Source: Candidatus Brocadiaceae bacterium S225
GTDB taxonomy: Bacteria > Planctomycetota > Brocadiia > Brocadiales > Scalinduaceae
Assembly: GCA_007859995.1 (NCBI GenBank)
Contig: SMSL01000003.1
Span: 124,001-188,000, forward strand
DNA: 64,000 nucleotides
Reading direction: 5' to 3'
Shown here: piece after piece, positions 37,537 through 45,206 of the stretch
Layout: each line of letters opens with the position of its first letter
Numbering within the stretch: the stretch's first letter is position 1
Made by a program: the position numbers and the translations under genes
Notes under the pieces: model-generated
Seen by the model: the letters and a program-made list of their open reading frames with translations, nothing else
The model's database searches: none
Told to the model about the DNA's origin: nothing

Positions 37537-37794
37537 ATGAAAGATTGGAAAAGCTTAGCACATACAAAATGGGATTGCAAGTTTCACGTTGTCTTTCTAC
37601 CCATATACAGACATAAAGTATTTTTTGCTAAGAATCGTATACGAGCAGAAAAAATGCTAAGAGAACTCCGTCGGCATAAAGGTATTGAGTTATTGGAGGG
37701 GAATGCTCAGTCCGATCATATACATATTTATGTTTCGATCTCCACTTCCCCCAAATTAATGTCATTAAAAGCGTTTAGCTACGAAATGGTATAA
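37537..37794 (+). mobile_element. tnpA: IS200/IS605-family transposase TnpA fragment (truncated)
   Basis: An 85-residue frame from ATG 37537 with GAGGAGGT just upstream. It starts with the conserved KDWKSLAHTKWDCKFHVVFL segment and continues through KVFFAKNR and GIELLEGNAQSDHIHIYVSI, in which HIH is the HUH metal-binding motif. After residue 70 the similarity ends and a stop follows, so the catalytic-tyrosine helix and C-terminus are lost. The copy cannot be active. No accessory TnpB is nearby. I cannot define its ends. Confidence 0.82.
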
Positions 37795-37945
37795 ATAAGG
37801 CAAATATGACCAAAGAGCCATTTATTTAAGACAGGTTTAATATCTATTAAAGAGGCGTGATGTATGAAGTTAGTAGATTGACAAGAAGGGAATGGGGATC
37901 ACTGAGATTTCTGTTCCTTTTTTTATAGTGCTAAAAAAAATAATC

Positions 37946-38353
37946 TTAATCACTATTTTTTTTCGCACTCCAGTCATTAACCATTATGTCAACGCGCAGG
38001 TATTGTGCCCATCCTGGAGATTCATCAGCGCATTTATCAATACGCCTGATCCTGATCTTCACAAAATCCTTGCCGGTTTCAATAACCTGTATTGCAAACT
38101 GATCAGGCCAGTCGTGGTCGAGATTGGTTTCCTGTCTTGCCTGGCATATAACAGTACCCGGCTTAGGTGTGCTGAAGTTCCATCCGGTACATTTGATTGT
38201 CAAATCACCGCCTTTCTTGTGCTGGACGGTAATGTAACCACAAACCCAGTTATCTCCTGTTCTATTCAGCTCTTTAACTTCTTTTATTAATTCATTAATT
38301 GGTATACTGCTCCCAAGAATTCCCGAACTGCCTGTATCTGATGATGGCCACAT
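37946..38353 (-). CDS. Unrecognised 135-residue protein
   Basis: Starts MWPSSDTGSSGIL and has a glycine/serine-rich first 15 residues. A beta-strand-rich body follows with W-V-C-GYITVQHKKGGDLTI, DWPDQFAIQVIE and FVKIRIRRID, then GWAQYLRVDIMVND. The alternating hydrophobic pattern suggests a compact beta sandwich, perhaps a carbohydrate-binding fold of the H-type lectin kind, but that is a guess. No signal peptide is seen. It sits between the transposase fragment and citrate synthase and reads without stops or shifts, unlike its neighbours. Confidence 0.55.
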   Translation of the reverse strand: MWPSSDTGSSGILGSSIPINELIKEVKELNRTGDNWVCGYITVQHKKGGDLTIKCTGWNFSTPKPGTVICQARQETNLDHDWPDQFAIQVIETGKDFVKIRIRRIDKCADESPGWAQYLRVDIMVNDWSAKKNSD

Positions 38354-38553
38354 TGTCTTTTTCCTCTTTACTGTGTTATACGATTAATAGGGATCGTACC
38401 CGCTTTAAAAATGAAAGTGGTTTGTAACTACTCCCTGTTCATGGAAATGATAAAAATATTTTGCATCATTGTATTATTACAAAGACCCTTATCCGCCCGG
38501 TTATGCCTCTATGATGGGCGTGGATTTAAAACTATTTTTTCCCGTATCCCAAG

Positions 38554-39858
38554 TCATGGAAATGGTTTCCTGGCAGGTCTCTGGTCTACCGGCATATAGC
38601 TCTGTTTAGCGGGACCGGTATAGATTTGTCTGGGTCGCGCAATTTGTAACTTGTTGCTTGCCGTAGCTTCTCTCCAATGCGCTATCCAACCGGGCAACCG
38701 ACCAATGGCAAAAAATACCGGATACATATTTGTCGGCACACCTACAGCACGGAATATAATTCCACTATAAAAATCAACATTGGGATACAGTTTGCGTTCA
38801 ATAAAATAAGGATCTTCCAATGCTCTTTCCTCCAGTTCACGTGCTATGTCCAACAAAGGATCTTTGTGTTTTAATACGTCAAATACTTTCACGGATAATT
38901 CCTTGAGAATTCGAGCGCGTGGATCGTAGTTTTTGTAGACCCGATGCCCGAAACCCATCAGACGGAACCCACCGTCTTTGTTTTTTGCCATCTCAATGCA
39001 TTTTTTTACACCCAGATTGCCTGAATGAATATTTTCCAACATCTCAATCACCGCCTGATTAGCGCCGCCGTGCAGAGGTCCCCAAAGCGCCGCTATCCCG
39101 GCAGAAATAGACGCAAAAAGATTGGCACCTGATGAGGCAACCATACGTACCGTCGATGTACTGCAGTTTTGCTCGTGATCGGCATGTAGTATCAAAATTA
39201 TATCTATGGCCCGTTTTATTTCCGGATGCACTTCATAATGCTCATGCGGTAAAGAAAACATCATATGCAGTAAGTTCTCCGCGTATTTGTACCTGGCCTT
39301 GGGGTAGATAAACGGCTCACCACGGGACATCTTGTAGGAAAAGGCTGCGATAGTACGAATTTTACTTATCAGAATTGCTGCCGCTTTCTCAATTTCCCGA
39401 GGATTATGAGGCAGAACTAATACTGGATGATAACAACTCAACGCATTAACCATCGCCGAAAGCATTGCCATGGGATGAGCATCGATTGGAAATCCTTCAA
39501 AATGATGCTTCAGGCCTTCATGGAGAAGAGCGTTATCAGTTAGCATATTGGTAAATCTCTCTCCCATCTCCCTGGTAGCAAGACTGCCCCATATCAGGAG
39601 ATCAGCGACTTCAATAAAATTGCTGTTCATGGCCAGTTCTTCTATGGGTATACCCCGATAGCGAAGAATACCCTTCTCTCCGTCGACGTAGGTAATATTA
39701 CTTTCGCATGAACCGGTATTACCGTAGCCAGGATCGAGGGTAATATAACCTGTTTCTGAACGTAAACTTGATATGTCTATTCCTTTTTCATTTTCCGTAC
39801 CTACGACCACGGGAAGCGTGAATTCGTTATGCTCGTCTTTTAGTGTTATGTGTTCCAT
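38554..39858 (-). CDS. gltA: Citrate synthase (Si-type, GltA family)
   Basis: A 434-residue enzyme condensing acetyl-CoA and oxaloacetate. GYITLDPGYGNTGSCESNITY is the N-terminal segment of the long bacterial type II form. The catalytic His/Asp region includes LILHADHEQNCSTSTVRMV, LWGPLHGGANQAVIEML and MGFGHRVYKNYDPRA, and VDFYSGIIFRAVGVP follows. Everything is present and of normal length. GGAGAG lies eight bases before the ATG. With the 2-oxoacid:ferredoxin oxidoreductase at 3-6 kb it supplies part of a TCA or reverse TCA route. It is flanked by broken genes but is itself intact. Confidence 0.97.
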   Translation of the reverse strand: MEHITLKDEHNEFTLPVVVGTENEKGIDISSLRSETGYITLDPGYGNTGSCESNITYVDGEKGILRYRGIPIEELAMNSNFIEVADLLIWGSLATREMGERFTNMLTDNALLHEGLKHHFEGFPIDAHPMAMLSAMVNALSCYHPVLVLPHNPREIEKAAAILISKIRTIAAFSYKMSRGEPFIYPKARYKYAENLLHMMFSLPHEHYEVHPEIKRAIDIILILHADHEQNCSTSTVRMVASSGANLFASISAGIAALWGPLHGGANQAVIEMLENIHSGNLGVKKCIEMAKNKDGGFRLMGFGHRVYKNYDPRARILKELSVKVFDVLKHKDPLLDIARELEERALEDPYFIERKLYPNVDFYSGIIFRAVGVPTNMYPVFFAIGRLPGWIAHWREATASNKLQIARPRQIYTGPAKQSYMPVDQRPARKPFP

Positions 39859-40175
39859 ATATTATGCTCTCCTGATTTCACCCGAATCAGTGTGATCTAT
39901 GTTGTACAATTTGTGCCAGGTAAAATATATGTTCTCCGGCGTTCAATTAACTGTTAATAAAAGAAACTCTAGATGATATTAATATTTTGTCTTAGTAGCA
40001 ACTATTTTTTCCATGTTTTTGTAAATTATCAGTTTGAAAAATCAAAATCTTTGGGGTATTATGGCAGAACCTGAGAACTAGACAGTACTTACATTATTTG
40101 CTAACAATGTAGAAATTTAAGTGCACAGAGTTCCCATGACTGGCTGGAAAGTTGGATGTCTACTTACACCACTCC
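39859..40175. other. Spacer upstream of citrate synthase with no recognised gene
   Basis: AT-rich non-coding sequence of about 320 bases between the gltA start and the START-domain remnant. I see no good promoter pair, hairpin or frame that I can defend. It probably contains the gltA promoter on the minus strand. Confidence 0.3.
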
Positions 40176-40421
40176 TTAATATGGTGTCGTTGAAATGTTT
40201 GCTAAGGTTGATGTATAGTTTAAGCGCTTAGTAATTTGAGATTCCAGATTTTTCAAAAATTGGTAAGGGATTTTGTGGTATCCCTAATTGACCAGCCAGG
40301 CGGGTGTACGATCTTCCAGGTCCACATGAGCACGGTACTCAACACGAGTGAGGTTCTGACTGATTCGCTCAAATATCCAACTGTTTTTCAAATGTGGAAT
40401 GTGAACCCTTTAATTATAAAT
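40176..40421 (-). pseudogene. START/SRPBCC-domain remnant (C-terminal end)
   Basis: The minus strand reads KNSWIFERISQNLTRVEY, RAHVDLEDRTPAWLVN, a TAG at 40284-40286, GYHKIPYQFLKNLESQI and a final TAA at 40176-40178. This matches the end of a START-type lipid-binding domain, whose usual phrase is T-x-V-x-Y-x-x-x-x-D-P-G-G-x-I-P-x-W-L-V-N followed by P-x-x-T-L-x-x-L. The N-terminal part is missing, no start exists, and there is a nonsense codon. It abuts the end of the cation diffusion facilitator gene. Confidence 0.55.
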
Positions 40422-41612
40422 TCAATATGAGAACTTTGGTGTTATATAAAAATTGCAGTATAGAACGTTCTGTATCTCTTTTTTAACATGTATCCCCAGA
40501 TCTTTTGAGATTCGCCCGGACTCCTCCACATTTACATCTTCTGCCAGATCAATATCAGCAACAATAATGATCCTTCCCTCAGTTCCCGCAACTACACGAA
40601 AGTCATGGTAGTCGACAATTTGTGGAAAAGCTTTCAAGCCTTGCCTGAACTTTTCTTCTATGGCCTGTATTTCCGGAGTCATCTCCATCATTGGGTCCAT
40701 ATGGCAGACTGCCTCTCCACCAAAAGTCGTTCTCAGTTTGTGTTCACATCGTTCAGTAATTTCATGCATTTCAACTGCACCTAATTTAGCCGGTATCTCA
40801 GCATGCAGAGAAATCAAATACATTGAACCATAGTCATGTACAATAATCTCATGGACGTTTTTCACCCCTTCGACAGATTTCGCCGTCTCCCGAATCTTAT
40901 TTATTATATCCTTGCCGGGTGCTTGCCCGAGGAGTGGCACTATTGCTTCTTTCCCGTGGGTATATCCCAGATATAGCAACCATGAAGATATCAGAATACC
41001 GGTGTATCCATCAAACTCAGGATGATGAAAATAATGGCCGGTTACAAGCCCGACTATGACCATAAACGTCATTACGGATTCAATTTTGTGGTGTGCCGCA
41101 TTAGCCAGAATAGCATGTGAATCAACCCTCTCTCCCAAAAAAGTTACAAACCGTGAAAGCCACTGCTTTACTATAATTGTTGCGAGGAGAATCCATGGCA
41201 GCGCTCGCCAATAGTGAAGCTCATGAGGTTCAATCGCCTGATGGAGCGAATGCTCACCTATCTGTATGCCTGAGATAAAGAGAAATATTGACATGATAAG
41301 CGGAGCAATATGTTCCATTCTTCCGTGACCGAATGGATTCTTCGCCGTAGCGGGACGAGCTGTTACCTTGAAGCTGACTACAAGAATAATTGAGTTTGCC
41401 AAGTGAGAAAGAAGATGAAATGCGTTAGCAATAACGGATACCGATCCCGACAAAATACCGAGTGTCATCTTTACCACAAAAAGGATGAAGGTGCCATAGA
41501 TCCCAAACCAGCCGGCAACCAGACCATATTGAACGCGGACCAACTTGTTATCTGTGTTATCAGAATCTTTTATAAACCATCTGGCTAATTTCCTGTGAAA
41601 TTCAATATCCAT
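40422..41612 (-). CDS. Cation diffusion facilitator family transporter with altered metal-site residues
   Basis: A 396-residue protein with a six-helix CDF membrane domain (about 30-225) and an extended C-terminal cytoplasmic domain. The usual transport site is D-x-x-H/D-x-x-x-D in helix 2 and H-x-x-x-D in helix 5. Here helix 2 reads N63-A-F-H66-L-L-S-H70 and helix 5 H174-H-K-I-E178. The family context NPFGHGRMEHIAPLIMSIFL and NAAHHKIESVMTF confirms the alignment. The C-terminal part holds two ferredoxin-like repeats (VKNVHEIIVHDYG and IVDYHDFRVVAG). The substrate metal is uncertain. It shows no sign of decay. Confidence 0.85.
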   Translation of the reverse strand: MDIEFHRKLARWFIKDSDNTDNKLVRVQYGLVAGWFGIYGTFILFVVKMTLGILSGSVSVIANAFHLLSHLANSIILVVSFKVTARPATAKNPFGHGRMEHIAPLIMSIFLFISGIQIGEHSLHQAIEPHELHYWRALPWILLATIIVKQWLSRFVTFLGERVDSHAILANAAHHKIESVMTFMVIVGLVTGHYFHHPEFDGYTGILISSWLLYLGYTHGKEAIVPLLGQAPGKDIINKIRETAKSVEGVKNVHEIIVHDYGSMYLISLHAEIPAKLGAVEMHEITERCEHKLRTTFGGEAVCHMDPMMEMTPEIQAIEEKFRQGLKAFPQIVDYHDFRVVAGTEGRIIIVADIDLAEDVNVEESGRISKDLGIHVKKEIQNVLYCNFYITPKFSY

Positions 41613-41697
41613 AAGTTGCCTATAGTCTGTACTTCTGTATCGTGCCCTGTATCAATGTAATAAGTACTTTCTGATTTATAGATGCGATGCTATGTCT

Positions 41698-42159
41698 CTA
41701 TTCTGACTCTTCCCTGCAATCGATATCTCCAATACTTTGCAATAATGGAGCATTCGTACCGGAGAGAAATTTTACCTCTTTATCAGGATCTGTGTTAAAA
41801 TGCTGATGCCATGACCATGGCGGAATATGGATAGCATCACCAGCCATCCATTCTACCCTCTCATCCTCAACAAGTGAATGACCCCTGCCTTCCAGGACAA
41901 AGATTATAGTTTCATAAGAGTGACGATGCTTCCTGTCATTACTAATCGGATCAATTGTCGTAAAATCTACGCCTATAGTATAGGAAGGTATATCAGAAAT
42001 AGAAACTGAACATTGTCTCTCCTCTGAATATGCTGAATTTATCTGCTTTTCAAGCTGACGAACAATTACCTTGCCAGGCATCTTGACCTTGACATCATCC
42101 GTTGTCTTTCCGAAATCGGCAGAGGTTGCTCTTGAATCAGACTCTGTGCTTGTATTCAT
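41698..42159 (-). CDS. Cupin-domain protein, tandem copy A
   Basis: A 153-residue single cupin. I start at the ATG at 42159, where GAGGAGG lies nine bases upstream; an in-frame TTG at 42177 overlaps that site. The cupin motifs are HRHSYETIIFVLEGRG and DAIHIPPWSWHQHFNTDPD, giving candidate metal ligands from the histidines and glutamate. It shares long identical runs with the next gene (PPWSWHQHFNTDPD, TNAPLLQ, ERQ, PSYTI). The substrate is unknown; its nearest look-alikes are gentisate-dioxygenase-type or sensory cupins. It lies between CDF and cooS, all on the same strand. Confidence 0.8.
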   Translation of the reverse strand: MNTSTESDSRATSADFGKTTDDVKVKMPGKVIVRQLEKQINSAYSEERQCSVSISDIPSYTIGVDFTTIDPISNDRKHRHSYETIIFVLEGRGHSLVEDERVEWMAGDAIHIPPWSWHQHFNTDPDKEVKFLSGTNAPLLQSIGDIDCREESE

Positions 42160-42219
42160 TAATAATTTCCTCCTCAAGTCTTACCGGAGGTCTTACCGGT
42201 AAAGTAGTATAAATAATAG

Positions 42220-42660
42220 TTAAATGGCTTCTTCTCTTCTTGCAATGCCGCCAACATTTTGAAGCAGGGGAGCATTGGTATATGCAACATACCGCGTCTC
42301 ATTATCAGGATCAGTGTTAAAGTGTTGATGCCATGACCAGGGCGGAGCATAGATAAGATCGCCGGATTCCCATTCTACTTTATTGCCTTCCACAACAGAA
42401 TACCCTTTACCCGTTACAATATAAATCAAACTTTCATAATAGTGACGGTGATTGCCGGAAGTACCACCTACCACTAAGATACCGACGTTCATACTGATCG
42501 TATGAGAAGGGAGCTTGGCTATGTAACACGGGTGTTGTCTCTCTTTGGAAAATTGCTCATCCAGTGACTTTTCCAGTTGTCGGTGTATAGTACATTCCGA
42601 CGGTTGAAAGCTGGTATTCCCAATTGCTTTTTCTGTCTCAGTTAAAGCGTCTGTACTCAT
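42220..42660 (-). CDS. Cupin-domain protein, tandem copy B
   Basis: A 146-residue cupin, started at ATG 42660 with GAAAGGA seven bases upstream; the in-frame ATG at 42684 lacks a site. Motifs are HRHYYESLIYIVTGKG and DLIYAPPWSWHQHFNTDPD. It is a close paralogue of copy A, which lies 60 bases downstream. The common framework, RQLEK-x-ERQ then PSxTI, NxRHxxYE, VEW-GD, WSWHQHFNTDP and TNAPLLQ, shows a recent tandem duplication with divergence at the N-terminus and around the first motif. No signal peptide. Function unknown. Confidence 0.8.
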   Translation of the reverse strand: MSTDALTETEKAIGNTSFQPSECTIHRQLEKSLDEQFSKERQHPCYIAKLPSHTISMNVGILVVGGTSGNHRHYYESLIYIVTGKGYSVVEGNKVEWESGDLIYAPPWSWHQHFNTDPDNETRYVAYTNAPLLQNVGGIARREEAI

Positions 42661-42792
42661 TATTAAATCCTTTCGTAAATGCATCTTCTACACAGCCGGT
42701 ATTATTAGCCGCTGTAAGATAAAATTACTTTACTCTCTTTTTTGTGGTGAGCATGGGTAAGCCCAGGTTTACATCCGGCTTGCATTTCTTAT

Positions 42793-44751
42793 TTAGTCAA
42801 CCGAAAGTGCTCTCCTGTCTTCCATATCATAAAGCTTTCTTTCCTTCTTCTCGTTTATGCCTAACGCATCACGCTTCTTCTCTATATGCGCTTTTATGAG
42901 AGTTCCCATCTCCTTAAGATCCGGGGTAAATGCCCATTTACCTCCGACGATATCTTCCAGACCCTCACAGATAAATTTATCTACATCCGGCGCTCCTGCA
43001 ACCGGCGACTTAGTGCCAAATAACGTATAGACTCCACTCGTGACAAAGTAATGGCCTATCGCCAACGCCTTCTCATGCATCCAGTCAAGACATACCCCTG
43101 CAACCGGCAGCTCACTGATATCATTACCAAGACCACCCTCTTTTACCATCTCTGAACATGCTATCAGTATCCTGCTGTTATCCACACAGGAACCGGCATG
43201 TAATACCGGAGGCATTCCAACAGCCTCACAAACCTCCCTGAGTCCCGGACCAGCAACCTCCATATGCTCAGGAACCATCATACCCTCCCTGGCACACTCT
43301 GCCGCCGCACATCCAGTCTGTACCACAAGGATGTCATTGGCGATCAAGTCATTCACCAGCTCCATATACGGCAGCTGGTCCGGCCACAATATTGAACTCG
43401 TGCAGCCTACCACCCCGACAACTCCTCGTATCCTGCCGTTCATAATGTTGTCATTAAGCGGCCTGTACGATGCCCTGTACTTACCTCCAAGCATATACTT
43501 TATCGTCTCATGCGTAAAGCCTACGACAACATCTGACTTCTTACCTTTAGGGATATATACCTTTTTCTTGTCACGGTTCGGATAGTTCCGGATTGCCAGC
43601 CTTACTATCTCCTTCGCCTTGTCATAGGCGTTTTCATCGTTAATCTCTATATGCATCGCTCCATCTACTTTTGCCTTAGGTGAAGTCGTTATCATCTTTG
43701 TATGAAAAGCTCTGGCTACCTCTTCGTCTCCCTGCATCACACACTGTATATCCACCACGATAGCCTCTATAGCACCTGTCGCAATAGCCATCTCCTGCAT
43801 CTTCATATGTCCCGCAAGCGGTATCCCGTGCCTCAGCAACATCTCATTCGCAGTACAACATATTCCAGCAAGAGCAATACCTTTTGCGCCTACCGCCTCA
43901 GCCTCTTTTATTAACTCCGGATCAGATGCCGCCACAGCAACCATCTCCGACATCTGAGGCTCGTGACCGTGTACAAGGATGTTTATCTCATCTTCCTTGA
44001 TCACACCAAGGTTTGCTGTACCGCGAGTAGGTTTTGGTGTTCCAAACAATATGTCCTGAAGCTCCGTCGCTATCATCGCACCACCCCAGCCATCCGCCAT
44101 CGACGTACGGCAGGCCTGCATGATAAGGTTTTTATAATCCTGGTCAGTACCCATGCCGGTACGATGCATCGATTCAGTAACCTCTCTGTCTATCGCACGG
44201 GGCGTAATTTTCAGCTTGTCCCAAAGCTTCTGCCTGGTCTCCGGGGCCTTAGTCGCAAACTTCTGAGTACCGTATGCCTTACCGAACTCCGCAAGGGCCA
44301 TTTCACCAACCTCCTCGGCTATCTCATTTGTCTCACGGCCTTCAGTGGATACATCAAATAACCTTGCAACTTCATGGAGTTTGTTCACGTCCGTCACACG
44401 ATAGCCCTTAGCCTCGCCTCTGGCTGTTGCTATCAAAAGCTCAGCAACCGATCTGCCATGATCTGAATGCGCGGCAGTTCCGGCAGCAACATAGCGTACA
44501 AAATGCCTCGCAGCTATCGTATTAGCGTCAGCTCCACATACACCTTTCTTCGGACCTCTACCAAACGGATCAACATTACACGGTCCCATCTGGCAGTGTC
44601 TACAGCATAGACCCATCTTGCCGTATCCACACTGCGGCTGCTGCGCGTCGTATCTGTCATAAGAGCTTTCTATACCATGCTCTTCCATCTTTTTAAGCAA
44701 TTCAAGAGATTCCCGGTCAGCACCTTCAAAATTCCTCTTTTCCTTTTTCAT
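42793..44751 (-). CDS. cooS: Anaerobic carbon monoxide dehydrogenase catalytic subunit (Ni-Fe-S)
   Basis: A 652-residue Ni-CODH that interconverts CO and CO2. The N-terminal cysteine cluster CGYGKMGLCCRHCQMGPCN carries the B- and D-cluster ligands. C-cluster ligand segments are present: HGHEPQMSE, AGICCTANE, VVDIQCVMQ, GVVGCTSS, QTGCAAAECA and AGSCVDNSRI. The length is normal for CooS/AcsA. I use ATG 44751, which has AAAGGAG at good distance; a GTG at 44760 is too close. No acsB, acsCD or cooC lies in the window, so whether it belongs to the acetyl-CoA pathway or acts alone is open. It is transcribed away from dgt. Confidence 0.96.
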   Translation of the reverse strand: MKKEKRNFEGADRESLELLKKMEEHGIESSYDRYDAQQPQCGYGKMGLCCRHCQMGPCNVDPFGRGPKKGVCGADANTIAARHFVRYVAAGTAAHSDHGRSVAELLIATARGEAKGYRVTDVNKLHEVARLFDVSTEGRETNEIAEEVGEMALAEFGKAYGTQKFATKAPETRQKLWDKLKITPRAIDREVTESMHRTGMGTDQDYKNLIMQACRTSMADGWGGAMIATELQDILFGTPKPTRGTANLGVIKEDEINILVHGHEPQMSEMVAVAASDPELIKEAEAVGAKGIALAGICCTANEMLLRHGIPLAGHMKMQEMAIATGAIEAIVVDIQCVMQGDEEVARAFHTKMITTSPKAKVDGAMHIEINDENAYDKAKEIVRLAIRNYPNRDKKKVYIPKGKKSDVVVGFTHETIKYMLGGKYRASYRPLNDNIMNGRIRGVVGVVGCTSSILWPDQLPYMELVNDLIANDILVVQTGCAAAECAREGMMVPEHMEVAGPGLREVCEAVGMPPVLHAGSCVDNSRILIACSEMVKEGGLGNDISELPVAGVCLDWMHEKALAIGHYFVTSGVYTLFGTKSPVAGAPDVDKFICEGLEDIVGGKWAFTPDLKEMGTLIKAHIEKKRDALGINEKKERKLYDMEDRRALSVD

Positions 44752-45206
44752 TTTATACACTCCTTTAATTTGGCTATTATCTCTTTAACTTCCGATAATA
44801 ACTGCTCATTATCACAATATGCGGCTTTTCTCTATGTCGGTTCTAAAAATTACTATTACTCTCACAGAAGCAGAAAGAAATTCATATCAAAATTATAATA
44901 GTTACATAGTGTTATTAGACAACAATGATTACATTTTGTCAAATAGAAAAGTACAGGATTTTACCTTTCTTCAGTCATCCATCGGAAGCATCCAACAGTA
45001 TGGATCTGTATGATAATCTCGGAAGCGGCTTCTCACTAATCAAACCTCGGAAAGCTGCCCTTATCAAAGGATACTTCAGGCCCGATTGATCTCCAACGAT
45101 CCCAGAAAGTTTTCATTTAAAATATGATAACAATTGTTTATAATTTTCTGCATCGAGGTTTTAGAATCTGGTAGCCTTTAATTCGCATAATTTTCTATAA
45201 ATATCA
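44752..45206. other. Divergent promoter region between cooS and dgt
   Basis: About 455 bases without a recognisable gene. A TATAAT at 45139-45144 on the plus strand, 63 bases before the dgt ATG, has only a weak -35 match (TTTAAA). I see no defined operator palindrome or RNA element, but cooS and dgt promoters must lie here. Confidence 0.3.

Noticed and set aside
40236-40430. A 64-codon plus-strand frame in the gap between gltA and the CDF gene
   Set aside because: The opposite strand encodes a recognisable START-domain end; this frame has no ribosome-binding site or family features.
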